Source: Symbiodinium natans (Eukaryota; Sar; Dinophyceae; Suessiales; Symbiodiniaceae). From it: a stretch of 60,000 nt of DNA. Location: the NCBI GenBank assembly GCA_905221605.1, contig CAJNDS010002590.1, positions 1-60,000 on the forward strand, in the 5' to 3' direction. Numbering within the stretch: the first letter of the stretch is position 1; the number at the start of each line of letters is the position of its first letter. The translations under genes and the position numbers were made by a program. Below, one piece after another: positions 31,301 through 32,089 of this stretch. A model generated the notes under the pieces. That model searched no databases and was not told where the DNA came from. It saw only the letters and a list, made by a program, of their open reading frames with translations.

Positions 31301-31935
31301 GAAGAAGTGTCCAGGTTGTCGATCATCGGCCGGATGAGCAGCGGAGCCACGAAACCGATGCTGAGCTCAGCGCCATGGAAGGCCCCCATCAGGATGATCT
31401 GGGCCTGCGCGCGCGCTGGGTTGAGGGTTTAGGGTTTAGGGTTTAGCGTTTAGGGTTTAGGGTTTCAGCTTCCTTTCTTGCCACCCGCCGAAATGGTCAC
31501 ACTCAGGCCACATTGCAGGGCATCCCTACTCGGATCCACATTTCCACGTTCAGGGTTCTTTGCCACGCACAGGGATGCAAACAACAAGCAAGTCTGGCCC
31601 CTGGTCCGGAGACAAAAGAGACAAATTCGGCATTGGGAAAGGAATCCAGACGAACCCAAAGGACCAACCAGAGAGGTGAGGTGTAAACGAGATCTGCGCC
31701 GAAGAAAGGGTCCGTCCCCTTGGTATTCTCAAAGAGCTACCCCGAAAGCCCAAACCCCAAACCCTGAACCCCAAACCCCACACCCAAAACCCTGCAAAAC
31801 CCAGAGCTCCTTGTGGACGCTCCAGAGGCTTCGCAGGAAGGGGCGTGGGCCACCCACGTGGAGCTCCCACGCCGCGCCCAAAGTCCGGCCTTGTCCCAGG
31901 AGTTTGCGAAATTCAGGAGTCTGGGCCAGGGTTTA
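5495..31935 (-). CDS. ABCC/MRP-type ABC transporter, spliced, partial gene span
   Basis: Short minus-strand coding islands, read from high to low coordinates, follow the order of an ABCC transporter first half: pre-TMD segment with conserved W and E (~31.87 kb), first TMD helices (~31.33 kb), QVGLRCAL (~29.97 kb), a membrane segment ending GKGLGLGVFW (~9.28 kb), VPILIMIATYRF (~8.8 kb), RARDERVKI (~8.55 kb), CKMLGWEPQ with R-x4-EL-x2-LRR (~8.3 kb), ALLQLFTFGV (~7.7 kb), LTAGIVFSSLAMF (~6.7 kb), SFVAMRRIERLL (~6.4 kb) and KFRWATP (~5.57 kb) just before NBD1. Such transporters are ATP-driven exporters of conjugated or amphipathic substrates in plasma or vacuolar membranes. Several islands start right after AG as expected at 3' splice sites. 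NBD1 and everything after it lie outside or are not recognised. The 10-28 kb ORF cluster falls between the 29.97-kb and 9.28-kb exons. Exon edges are approximate and some exons are missing from my list. Confidence 0.72.
5630..5810. repeat. TTTAGGG array
   Basis: About 20 mostly perfect TTTAGGG units with a few variants (TTTGGGG, CTTAGGG). It lies directly upstream of the 5.5-kb transporter exon on the minus strand, so the intron's acceptor side is made of telomere-like repeat. Confidence 0.9.
6300..6352. repeat. CCCTAAA array
   Basis: Seven or more CCCTAAA units in the opposite orientation to the 5630-5810 array. It lies in the intron between the 5.5-kb and 6.4-kb transporter exons. Confidence 0.85.
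6390..6471 (-). CDS. ABCC exon: end of TMD1 (QFLTQSFVAMRRIERLL)
   Basis: Frame reads FPITIQFLTQSFVAMRRIER followed by LLTAEE. This matches the ABCC signature in which an l-P-x(2)-i-x(2)-l-x-Q-x-x-V-S-x-x-R-I segment leads from the last TMD1 helix into the linker. It starts after AAG at about 6472. It is one of the strongest exon calls. Confidence 0.75.
6480..6565. repeat. TTGAGGG / TTTAGGG variant repeat
   Basis: Tandem GGTTGAGGGTTGAGGG units merging into TTTAGGG. It is intronic between the 6.4- and 6.7-kb transporter exons. Confidence 0.8.
6660..6771 (-). CDS. ABCC exon: TMD1 helix 6
   Basis: Frame reads AFILLGGDLTAGIVFSSLAM then FDIIQIPINLFLG. ABCC proteins have L-T-x(3)-a-F-s-S-L-x-l-F-x-x-l-x-x-P-l here; the Leu-Thr, Phe-Ser-Ser-Leu, Phe and Pro positions are all present. 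It begins after TGCAG at about 6772. Confidence 0.75.
7520..7652. repeat. AAACCCCG octamer array
   Basis: About 15 perfect tandem AAACCCCG units. The 8-bp unit resembles a telomere repeat variant but differs from the surrounding 7-bp units. It sits just downstream of the 7.7-kb transporter exon on the minus strand, in the intron. Confidence 0.9.
7674..7741 (-). CDS. ABCC exon: TMD1 helix 5
   Basis: Frame reads NFAVPRFGGPTTALLQLFTF then GV. The spacing of the Pro and the LFTFGV motif fits the ABCC a-P-x-l-v-x-l-x-T-F helix that follows the YAWE-type cytosolic loop. It starts after CCAG and is followed by GTACCC, a plausible donor. Confidence 0.6.
8170..8382 (-). CDS. ABCC exon: intracellular loop (CKMLGWEPQ)
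   Basis: Frame reads EVLHAMRLCKMLGWEPQIAE and continues with ETRRVVELQTLRRLKSWQ. This is the hallmark ABCC loop E-i-L-x-G-I-x-x-l-K-x-x-x-W-E-x-x-f followed by R-x(3)-E-l-x-x-l. The usual Tyr-Ala before Trp-Glu is Leu-Gly here. The exon starts after GTAAG at about 8383. The 3' edge is uncertain. Confidence 0.75.
8533..8593 (-). CDS. ABCC exon: RARDERVKI
   Basis: Frame reads RLMVLSSKLNRARDERVKIV. ABCC proteins have k-D-x-R-x-K just upstream of the E-i-L-x-G-I-K loop; Asp, Arg and Lys are present. A stop codon (TAG) immediately precedes the segment and can serve as the 3' splice AG. Confidence 0.65.
8765..8846 (-). CDS. ABCC exon: VPILIMIATYRFNKLL
   Basis: Frame reads VPILIMIATYRFNKLLTKRP then ENFFARI. 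In ABCC proteins a helix ending l-x-i-P-l is followed by a basic segment leading to the KDxR motif. Placement between the 9.28-kb and 8.55-kb islands supports it. Similarity is weaker than for the other exons. Confidence 0.5.
9238..9322 (-). CDS. ABCC exon: TMD1 helices 3-4
   Basis: Frame after CCCAACAG reads DFFYFINFLFSMPFMFLIGA followed by LGKGLGLGVFW. Hydrophobic with the L-G-x(3)-l-G-v pattern of ABCC helix 4. It is the first transporter exon on the low-coordinate side of the ORF cluster. Confidence 0.6.
9340..10000. other. Spacer between transporter exon and ORF cluster
   Basis: I see no gene here. The stretch holds a TTTCATTTCATTTC triplication near 9655 and unique sequence. The low-coordinate boundary of the ORF cluster should lie here, but no terminal repeat was recognised. 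Confidence 0.5.
10002..10024 (-). repeat. Hairpin repeat 1
   Basis: Sense-strand core GAGTGAGGTCGCCTCCA with arms TGC/GCA (3 bp). It contains the stop codon of the 10016-11308 ORF. Confidence 0.75.
10016..11308 (-). CDS. Helical cluster protein, paralogue 1 (430 aa)
   Basis: I do not recognise the family. The frame could extend upstream, but the start is placed at MADLHPVLSREQ because the paralogue at 13105-14397 begins with the equivalent MEALPPVLSRDK. Signatures shared with that paralogue are MEVLLESLFLPLPVYP, RQIRIASRTCSF, AAKRKHEEMM, ISQAIRDYTNDGPGQNSFQL, YFDLQALRRASTVYRVQQLL and SMALRFYQIINPL followed by KPYAIVFKMLT near the C-terminus. It is predicted soluble and mostly helical, with no catalytic motif seen. 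The stop codon is the TGA inside the hairpin repeat at 10002-10024, and a second hairpin lies 14 nt before the ATG. It is the last ORF of the cluster in the direction of reading. Confidence 0.8.
   Translation of the reverse strand: MADLHPVLSREQAMEVLLESLFLPLPVYPTTPSGAVAASNLDLASSRTPAGEAIPHLNRQIRIASRTCSFLKLLAEKVHRRMGDLRLYLPKTAPRNLAAKRKHEEMMLTEPRSPTLTYHQKRQLLFISQAIRDYTNDGPGQNSFQLEDAEPTTQRIWTYLTRHFGQGEVHFMIANALSHLHLLMRSSTPRLLSGIEQSQPSYAPGQGSDYFPVNLRLHDDKQLDLQYFDLQALRRASTVYRVQQLLKVSSSAEGASPVKNGWRFQHQDHHLNGLSYDQHLLALLPHLTHYQDQIREDLVTYRQWLLREINAEEVSWIQSLIADTVISRGELLELFEDALLKQVNSAFQANAGIPNPEDHSQDFQNSMALRFYQIINPLYDDIYEEHKPYAIVFKMLTSSHRGRLRSLLRAREAVILASPHRTTSLVPVCE
11323..11354 (-). repeat. Hairpin repeat 2
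   Basis: Core ACGAGTGAGGTCCCCTCCTG with arms GTTCGC/GCGAAC (6 bp, perfect). It ends 14 nt before the ATG at 11308. Confidence 0.9.
11456..11478 (-). repeat. Hairpin repeat 3
   Basis: Core GAGTGAGGTCCCCTCCT with arms AAC/GTT (3 bp). It follows the end of the frame-broken paralogue 2; repeats 2 and 3 are only about 100 bp apart. Confidence 0.78.
11506..12741 (-). pseudogene. Helical cluster protein, paralogue 2, two frame breaks
   Basis: Begins MPSPSREVLLEILLKSLHVP and keeps the family signatures RVASRLCSF, AGKRKH, HNYTKDGEG, FRTLKRASLQLRLLQQL and LYRLWL. The first frame stops at 11752 after DEDFLGCETW. Similarity continues in another frame (WVRNLVVNQLLPRDTLHRYF, then ITILSPLHDQVYDDYK) and shifts again near 11600 into FAVALTLL and RHRQRLKQTL, ending at a TAG at 11506-11508. 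Two one-base shifts are therefore needed to cover the family length. Either the copy is decayed or the sequence has base errors. A hairpin lies 13 nt before the ATG and another 27 nt after the restored end. Confidence 0.7.
12755..12781 (-). repeat. Hairpin repeat 4 (variant)
   Basis: Variant core CCACGTGAGGTCTCCAT with arms GCTGG/CCAGC (5 bp). It ends 13 nt before the ATG at 12741. Confidence 0.75.
13064..13094 (-). repeat. Hairpin repeat 5
   Basis: Core TTGTGAGGTCCCCTCCT with arms ACTTTGC/GCAAAGT (7 bp, perfect). It starts 10 nt after the stop of the 13105-14397 ORF. Confidence 0.9.
13105..14397 (-). CDS. Helical cluster protein, paralogue 3 (430 aa)
   Basis: Unrecognised family, the same as 10016-11308 and the same length. 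Shared blocks include MEVLLESLFLPLPVYPAS, RQIRIASRTCSFMKLL, LAAKRKHEEMML, RDYTNDGPGQNSFQLEDA, HQALRRASTVYRVQQLLK, YRQWLLRD and FQNSMALRFYQIINPLHDDV. No transmembrane segment or enzyme motif is seen. The ATG at 14397 lies inside the right arm of a hairpin repeat (14394-14422); a second in-frame Met (MEALPPV) follows four codons later and may be the real start. A further hairpin lies 10 nt after the stop. Confidence 0.82.
   Translation of the reverse strand: MSLTMEALPPVLSRDKTMEVLLESLFLPLPVYPASSPGDHEASTIQMASTRIPAEDALRHSDRQIRIASRTCSFMKLLTEKINWRLGDLRLYLPKTATRQLAAKRKHEEMMLHEPQENTLTYIRRRQLVFISQAIRDYTNDGPGQNSFQLEDAENTALRIWTYLTRHFAKGEINFMIDTALSHLHLLMKSATPCLMSSMEQSQPSMAPGQGQSYFPPHLGLPEDKHLDLQYFDHQALRRASTIYRVQQLLKISHSTQGGESPVTNGWRFQQQAQHLDSLPYDKHLQALLPHLPDYQDQLRENLVMYRQWLLRDLTEEETAWARDTLLESAVSRGELRELFERALLKQVNHTLQASAESPRRVDSTPNFQNSMALRFYQIINPLHDDVYEEYKPFAIVYKMLTPPNRQRARSLHRTLSHERHQSFLRLFEP
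14394..14422 (-). repeat. Hairpin repeat 6
   Basis: Core GAGTGAGGTCCCCTCCT with arms TCATAC/GTATGA (6 bp, perfect). The right arm contains the ATG of the 13105-14397 ORF. Confidence 0.9.
14772..14796 (-). repeat. Hairpin repeat 7
   Basis: Core GAGTGAGGTCCCCTCCT with arms GACC/GGTC (4 bp). The core's TGA is the stop codon of the 14787-16028 ORF. Confidence 0.88.
14787..16028 (-). CDS. Helical cluster protein, distant paralogue 4 (413 aa)
   Basis: More diverged member of the same family. It shares RLAARSYNWIRLL with the RIASRTCSFMKLL block, IHMLQRASKVYRTM with ALRRASTVYRVQ, LGRTWLSRP with the YRQWLLR block, and LLTILSPLENDVLDQ followed by PWILAFKMLTPERR with INPL...KPFAIVYKMLTPPNR. No catalytic motif is visible. 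Two Met codons near the start (MLHTCP, MPMKSK) are both possible. The stop is the TGA inside the hairpin at 14772-14796 (last residues TQTE), and a hairpin lies 25 nt before the ATG. Confidence 0.75.
   Translation of the reverse strand: MLHTCPLLPLRPDSSTMPMKSKLAALNLFCKAMLYTGKRTSDPDANLYLSDEAKSLARRENCMLAPTLRLAARSYNWIRLLSQSAQPNLPLLAEAEMASLLSPTEPPPHIKHYEAERSSLTLQMILETVHIYTEEETMEPDDFKLAALIISQTLYNLGMGGQTVRDIVNGAAQHLRWILPSDSTRVLNGIHLCLFPSDISPWPREADTNPHTQSDEHALGILDAEIHMLQRASKVYRTMAMFDFMVARARGARVPDEACPSEPWDVLRQDQAMALLSYAEHLTELHDLLTTDAYQKMRTDLRLGRTWLSRPITASELASLEAIWHNTTIPESFAKLHLTLQLKGQIAAHLPEDSRAQDRLLTILSPLENDVLDQAFPWILAFKMLTPERRMIFRYALLTAAGPSATAPVTQTE
16054..16085 (-). repeat. Hairpin repeat 8 (variant)
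   Basis: Variant core AAAAGAGAGGTCACCTCCTG with arms AGGCAG/CTGCCT (6 bp). It lies 25 nt before the ATG at 16028. Confidence 0.8.
16362..16401 (-). repeat. Hairpin repeat 9, longest arms
   Basis: Core GAGTGAGGTCACCTCCT with arms GCACTCCCTGC and GC(T)AGGGAGTGC: 11 pairs with one bulged base. It lies 67 nt after the stop of the 16469-17155 ORF. Confidence 0.93.
16469..17155 (-). CDS. Low-complexity Pro/Ser-rich cluster protein (228 aa)
   Basis: Unrecognised. The N-terminal ~75 residues are charged, with KPSKRRHPHAKRHQ (possible nuclear signal), an acidic DDDDL run and SRSSSRRTASS. The rest is Pro/Ala/Ser/Gln-rich with repeated GGPPPPTP and GPPPPTPVHQP motifs. It is likely disordered. A hairpin repeat lies 15 nt before the ATG and another 67 nt after the stop. 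Such a protein could be a scaffold or nucleic-acid-binding partner, but that is inference. Confidence 0.55.
   Translation of the reverse strand: MSAPEEGNSHREPRHSEDKPSKRRHPHAKRHQADSDSRLITEADLDSEASSLQDDDDLVESLSRSSSRRTASSRNQSAQLAPGGPPPPTPITTKALSPANQAQTVPKATQQAYQPSGPPPPTPVHQPFQAQDHSGHSPPPMAEGAPRTTARPSSTSGTSTSGASMSPPAAAHPHPAQEAATLVGTWIITPGPIVSLAPNPFSPWSPQRAPRYCLPQEAHCLRAQSRPG
17171..17195 (-). repeat. Hairpin repeat 10
   Basis: Core GAGTGAGGTTCCCTCCT (one base changed in the inner loop) with arms GAAC/GTTC. It lies 15 nt before the ATG at 17155. Confidence 0.87.
17471..17499 (-). repeat. Hairpin repeat 11
   Basis: Core GAGTGAGGTCCCCTCCT with arms TTCGAC/GTCGAA (6 bp, perfect). Its TGA is the stop codon of the phosphatase-like ORF. 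Confidence 0.92.
17488..18396 (-). CDS. Dual-specificity / tyrosine phosphatase-like protein (302 aa)
   Basis: The C-terminal half contains HCLAGINRS at residues 212-220, which is the H-C-x(5)-R-S/T active-site loop of cysteine-based phosphatases (catalytic Cys213, Arg219), followed by a helix ALCAYLIVRYHLTAQQAI typical of dual-specificity phosphatases. Asp168 (LSDVR) or Asp175 could be the general acid. The upstream DIIVTLNASSRF strand also fits the fold. The first ~100 residues are not recognised. The substrate may be protein or RNA 5' phosphate; the sequence does not say. The stop TGA (last residues DDFDE) lies inside the hairpin at 17471-17499, and another hairpin lies 42 nt upstream of the ATG. 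Confidence 0.8.
   Translation of the reverse strand: MDLAAPYIRLRGPEHSVCLERNGLFRMQDPEPRCNFEPSITDNKAMDDIHAQTQAAFYNRVQWTTQDHRLASEWSALMAEHPDHSFPNSVAYWPKWDSTVVFRDDYCTLMLGTQRTALDIPELKAHQVDIIVTLNASSRFRESYDTDADWQFMYQMEGISNLRYHLSDVRISRNDQGFHDVVSNLARTWIRMIDEIEGQECSRTKPMVILFHCLAGINRSTSALCAYLIVRYHLTAQQAIAILLSARPGQRYWQERDQFPLALHWLSRECKKSVLGYLCMACGDAFRPTPDDDPQDMDDFDE
18439..18463 (-). repeat. Hairpin repeat 12
   Basis: Core GCGTGAGGTCTCCTCCT with arms TGTC/GACA. It lies 42 nt before the ATG of the phosphatase-like ORF. Confidence 0.87.
18722..18746 (-). repeat. Hairpin repeat 13
   Basis: Core GTGTGAGGTCCCCTCCT with arms TTTC/GAAA. It starts 17 nt after the stop of the 18764-20650 ORF. Confidence 0.87.
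18764..20650 (-). CDS. Unrecognised 628-aa cluster protein
   Basis: Single open frame starting MSDLTRWQDSVL. It has a basic N-terminal segment (RAPRTMPPRKRQSK), a charged and proline-rich middle with two copies of a YxGxGVGxKE motif (PYAGQGVGRKE, YTGAGVGQKE), then a more ordered C-terminal half (VANVFAIQLRVASAV, YGIMVEKVQLLDNLPPHLRP). No catalytic signature is seen. Two hairpin repeats lie inside the frame and are translated (as SVRSPPRS near 20185 and PSEVSSW near 19310). A third lies 17 nt after the stop and a fourth ends 182 nt before the ATG. It may be a structural or nucleic-acid-binding component. Confidence 0.65.
   Translation of the reverse strand: MSDLTRWQDSVLKEGPLGLQRRAPRTMPPRKRQSKASTLPSFDLASNICTEADRLLPSNYVPISHKRMDEIRNYRWEKGLRAISRSMMARQSTRPVSSQRQADKESKRLEELGIKKPGLTAEDLAALPTSEVYKNLSSLSLISVETSRPAGSSVRSPPRSGHREAKTDPSSSSMLQAERAKTFKVEPTREHSPQPYAGQGVGRKETCKEESDSDIPPWADSKKSRSSQYTGAGVGQKEAFIRQPPPPPSPPARQSAPDPGHLEGIARLTSTEELQVVNLTQAAPPPREFLNYPVHQGVIVLPAATVQARVASKKEQDKGKAVIHSFLYSYPQEFPLELDVHVQVRKSQDEQVSMVLKLNRTASMKGVTRAVYNFKGGEFYSVFKLSVVAPQEEQAQDGLQAHEAELDLAHVFPEMVPTVANVFAIQLRVASAVNPLEFPKSPTPSEVSSWRGDSGPPKYLLIQQAYGIMVEKVQLLDNLPPHLRPSMDECYLLILLVLKSALLGYYGRDCGWSNLGRRISPDSSTDLPFFLALDTSAWHKRTPPAPQQATTSTADHVRGLFSTLEYLAEDKPAIQAAKQAFTHHQRQVPPLVQHFFSLLRTPVGKEKAERIFKDTSLALSADVWDAFS
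19296..19327 (-). repeat. Hairpin repeat 14 (inside ORF)
   Basis: Core GAGTGAGGTCTCCTCCT with arms CGCC/GGCG, extending with one mismatch to 6 of 7 pairs. It lies inside the 18764-20650 ORF and is translated as SEVSSW. Confidence 0.85.
20171..20199 (-). repeat. Hairpin repeat 15 (inside ORF, variant)
   Basis: Core AGCGTGAGGTCGCCTCCGA with arms GCTCC/GGAGC (5 bp, offset by two bases on one side). Translated inside the 18764-20650 ORF as VRSPPR. Confidence 0.75.
20833..20861 (-). repeat. Hairpin repeat 16
   Basis: Core AAGTGAGGTCTCCTCCT with arms ACCAGC/GCAGGT (5 of 6 pairs). It is upstream of the 18764-20650 ORF but 182 nt from its ATG. Confidence 0.78.
20862..21478. other. Spacer with no clear gene
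   Basis: Lies between the 21611-22684 and 18764-20650 ORFs and is bounded by hairpin repeats on both sides. Short open frames are present, but none has recognisable similarity or a cluster-style start and stop context. Confidence 0.45.
21479..21506 (-). repeat. Hairpin repeat 17 (variant)
   Basis: Core GTGTAGAGGTCCCCTCCT with arms CTCTC/GAGAG (5 bp, perfect). It lies in the spacer after the 21611-22684 ORF; the GTGAGG part of the core is altered to GTAGAGG. Confidence 0.82.
21567..21601 (-). repeat. Hairpin repeat 18 (variant)
   Basis: Core GAGTCGAGGTCCCCTCCT with outer arms GGACA/TGTCC (5 bp). It starts 9 nt after the stop of the 21611-22684 ORF. Confidence 0.8.
21611..22684 (-). CDS. Unrecognised 357-aa cluster protein
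   Basis: The start is placed at MEQAQQELLNNPALCQVLFK; the open frame extends upstream only through the hairpin sequence and spacer. Residues ~45-110 are strongly basic and charged (KQRRQQKDLEQDEEMPP, RPRRTGRRNGSRPR), then a helical region follows (LLASIILALLNHEDELTALR) and a C-terminal part with QTLRDQLEAL. The mix of a basic linker and helices would suit a nucleic-acid-binding or ORF1-type protein of the adjacent retroelement, but no family is recognised. A hairpin lies 46 nt before the ATG and another 9 nt after the stop. Confidence 0.6.
   Translation of the reverse strand: MEQAQQELLNNPALCQVLFKNLPHLAASSMAARAFGPDERSTSRELVPAHDRDRPPKQRRQQKDLEQDEEMPPTRMPSPSRRPRRTGRRNGSRPRASQNGLQKSKQEVKPTADLLASIILALLNHEDELTALRYHHGWIFYATVHQANSVVPSLARIQQQWKSDQPQDPPGTPVRHALFLGLLHELHTRAQGFDHVAYDSTNQDKESALISLPGALASRGRHHTDENPAFYWNYMRWDAKQRKVVIDAQRPPLSPKVVSTHLAAMLKLDQEQLTKFRPSRPLRANLTEERPVIAFLLELALTIGDDHEAMHAFRLLANNSVWNLVGVTMRREGLRRSPQMQTLRDQLEALCTGGNEG
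22731..22769 (-). repeat. Hairpin repeat 19, long arms
   Basis: Core GTGTGAGGTCCCCTCCT with arms CGTTCATCTTC/GAAGGTGAACG: 11 consecutive pairs, one of them G-U or G-T. It sits between the reverse transcriptase stop (4 nt away) and the ATG at 22684 (46 nt away). Confidence 0.93.
22774..26070 (-). CDS. Non-LTR reverse transcriptase with zinc fingers and USP-like protease domain
   Basis: The frame is open from about 26070; its first ATG is at 25917 but conserved RT sequence lies upstream (ARRRLDPLF, FAYIPGRGIADAQ). Numbered from that ATG: RT motif A FSLDLSQAFD (Asp31), motif B IKQGCKLAPS (87-96), motif C FADD (125-128). Cys/His clusters follow (CSHCQAKFKNWHNLQQH, CLLCDSW...HLTKKH, CPACGVKV). 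Residues ~788-1047 resemble a ubiquitin-specific protease: NLCYAISVLQ (Cys box, Cys795), GQSDALEYLTFLL (~853), IFVSLPRF, SGHYRSF (His box, His1004) and a final GAYLLLLQR. Two hairpin repeats are translated inside (SEVTS, SEVSS). A third hairpin starts 4 nt after the stop. All key RT residues are intact. Confidence 0.85.
24333..24355 (-). repeat. Hairpin repeat 20 (inside ORF)
   Basis: Core GAGTGAGGTCTCCTCCA with arms GGC/GCC (3 bp). Translated as SEVSS within the reverse transcriptase ORF, between zinc fingers. Confidence 0.7.
24795..24817 (-). repeat. Hairpin repeat 21 (inside ORF)
   Basis: Core GAGTGAGGTCACCTCCT with arms AGC/GCT (3 bp). Translated as SEVTS within the reverse transcriptase ORF, before the first zinc finger. 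Confidence 0.72.
26055..27452 (-). CDS. AP-like endonuclease (C-terminal part) and N-terminal RT region
   Basis: Frame begins in the sense AGVLTLLSPSIDSATLRWQD after the proposed intron at 27453-27494. It contains LAGDFNSSL, SQIDFILTS and GGKHMPL, which are the Asn/Asp/His core motifs of the exonuclease-endonuclease-phosphatase domain of non-LTR elements (the last usually S-D-H). A long basic coiled region follows (EISEKVKRDPHAAYRSL) leading into the RT N-terminal extension. The frame stops at 26055 (YCE, TAG), while RT continues in the next frame: a one-base shift around 26060 separates the two parts. No canonical slippery heptamer was noticed, so this is probably a mutation or base error. 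Confidence 0.78.
   Translation of the reverse strand, partial: PKHRRSAGVLTLLSPSIDSATLRWQDLHPGRAHEVHCEIRGHPVLLLNCYQYTKQRGMTEQDHYATQSKVLSSLSKSLTNLSQRTVPVLAGDFNSSLKPNPPFVGGVVPAGSSKHKPVQKQFQKFLQRNSLVALNTWQGRKANTFISPQGSSQIDFILTSKFYAAQLARKVCVLKDFKLGAWRKGGKHMPLRTAIPLKKVWRHPFSTKTQPAVPSKQKSLLAHHVRQNTPLAQTLREQVAKDVDKLRAQKNGEPLHPDEVNELLLEHAKTFQPRDPEAGSSDAAPTAQPLWRLHNHRQTALRNLKREDDVINKIARTEHLKQAQRSLDEAAKAHAIQIKNQARERTHRTLTEISEKVKRDPHAAYRSLKHVAPWSPAPRVCLRSPCGRILTEPEGLAELKRHSLSIFSSHPPLASGVGQALPKLDKSSLSKGIASIKPEKAVPQGSAPASMYRLCASTVANNYCE
27453..27494 (-). other. Candidate 42-nt intron beginning in a hairpin repeat
   Basis: On the coding strand the segment starts GTGAGGTCTCCTCCCG and ends CCCTAACAG. It contains an in-frame stop. 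Removing it joins codon GAG-CTC directly to CCA-AAG in phase 0 and restores one continuous endonuclease domain (motif QETHW before, AGVLTLLSP and LAGDFN after). The length is a multiple of three, so only the stop makes reading through impossible. The GT of the donor is part of the hairpin core. Confidence 0.55.
27476..27500 (-). repeat. Hairpin repeat 22 (at candidate intron donor)
   Basis: Core TCGTGAGGTCTCCTCCC with arms GAGC/GCTC (4 bp, perfect). It interrupts the endonuclease domain and supplies the GT of the candidate 42-nt intron. Confidence 0.85.
27495..28139 (-). CDS. N-terminal part of the retroelement protein, start of endonuclease
   Basis: Open frame without an ATG near its 5' edge, so the protein probably begins in an upstream exon or is 5' truncated. 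After an Arg-rich N-terminal region (RFCRRQRIHELARSQFR) and a linker, the endonuclease begins with LRVFSWNAGGL and VIFIQETHW, which match the first two motifs of the AP-endonuclease fold (Asn and catalytic Glu). The frame then runs to DEEL and into the hairpin repeat, where reading through gives VRSPP and an early stop. Splicing at 27494/27453 joins it in phase to the next segment. Confidence 0.72.
28264..28308. repeat. CAG trinucleotide repeat
   Basis: About 15 uninterrupted CAG units (poly-Gln on plus; Leu, Cys or Ala by frame on minus). It lies about 125 bp upstream of the retroelement N-terminal open frame. The minus frame through it (MVAVEPAKAPNFFSLTVFG after the repeat) is open for a further ~40 codons but is not joined to the retroelement frame. 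Confidence 0.85.
28410..28545. repeat. TTTAGGG-like degenerate array
   Basis: Several TTTAGGG units with variants (GTTGAGGG, TTTGGGG, TTTCGG). This is the high-coordinate flank of the ORF cluster and the nearest sign of transporter-intron sequence there. Confidence 0.8.
28620..28860. other. AT-rich non-coding stretch
   Basis: Unusually AT-rich for this window, with AATATTAAAAACAAAACATAATC-type sequence and no open frame. I recognise nothing in it. Confidence 0.5.
28880..29940. other. Region without a recognised gene
   Basis: Unique sequence with short open frames in several phases, none with recognisable similarity. It lies in the proposed transporter intron and may hide missed short exons. 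Confidence 0.4.
29945..30030 (-). CDS. ABCC exon: QVGLRCAL segment
   Basis: Frame after CCAG reads LRNLCSSQFSFLGRQVGLRC then ALAACS. ABCC proteins have a segment of the form f-x(3)-R-x-G-x-R-x-R-x-A-L-x-x-x-i-y-x-K near the end of helix 2; R-Q-V-G-L-R-C-A-L fits with one Arg changed. This is the last transporter exon seen before the nested ORF cluster. Confidence 0.6.
30015..31045. repeat. Telomere-like repeats in both orientations
   Basis: TTTAGGG near 30020-30060 and CCCTAAA arrays near 30190-30235, 30690-30830 and 30880-31040, with variants containing extra A or C. A (TA)n microsatellite lies at about 30597-30615. A GGGGGGGGTA / GGGATACCA motif recurs around the arrays in both orientations (30640 and 30840). 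Confidence 0.88.
31058..31148. repeat. Poly-G tract
   Basis: Long G-runs broken only by TA or A. A strong candidate for quadruplex structure, or for base-count error in sequencing. It lies immediately downstream of the 31.3-kb transporter exon's intron on the minus strand. Confidence 0.85.
31262..31405 (-). CDS. ABCC exon: first TMD1 helices
   Basis: Frame after GCGCGCAG reads AQIILMGAFHGAELSIGFVA then PLLIRPMIDNL and VWMGLLLLGLL. ABCC helix 1 has f-v-x-P-l-L-L-x-x-l-i followed by a short loop and a W-x-G-y-x-x-a-l helix; the Pro-Leu-Leu and Trp-x-Gly positions match. Confidence 0.7.
31410..31470. repeat. TTTAGGG array
   Basis: Short run of TTTAGGG units directly upstream of the 31.3-kb exon's acceptor on the minus strand, the same arrangement as at the 5.5-kb exon. 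Confidence 0.85.
31795..31935 (-). CDS. ABCC exon: N-terminal cytosolic segment
   Basis: Frame reads EFRKLLGQGRTLGAAWELHV then GGPRPFLRSLWSVHKELW. ABCC proteins carry W-x-x-E-x(5)-p-S-L-x-x-a-l-x-x-x-f just before helix 1 of TMD1; W, E, P and L are in place (Ser replaced). It is the most upstream transporter exon I can identify. Confidence 0.55.
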
Positions 31936-32089
31936 GGGTCTGTTTTTGCCACCGGCCTCGCGGGCCAGGATTCTAGGTTAAGGGCTTCGACTCTCGCACT
32001 TGCTTTGAAGCAGGCAAGGATTCCAGCTCTGTTGTGCACCACACCGCAGCAGGCTTGAGGGTGCGGAGACTGGGAACCCATGATAACAA

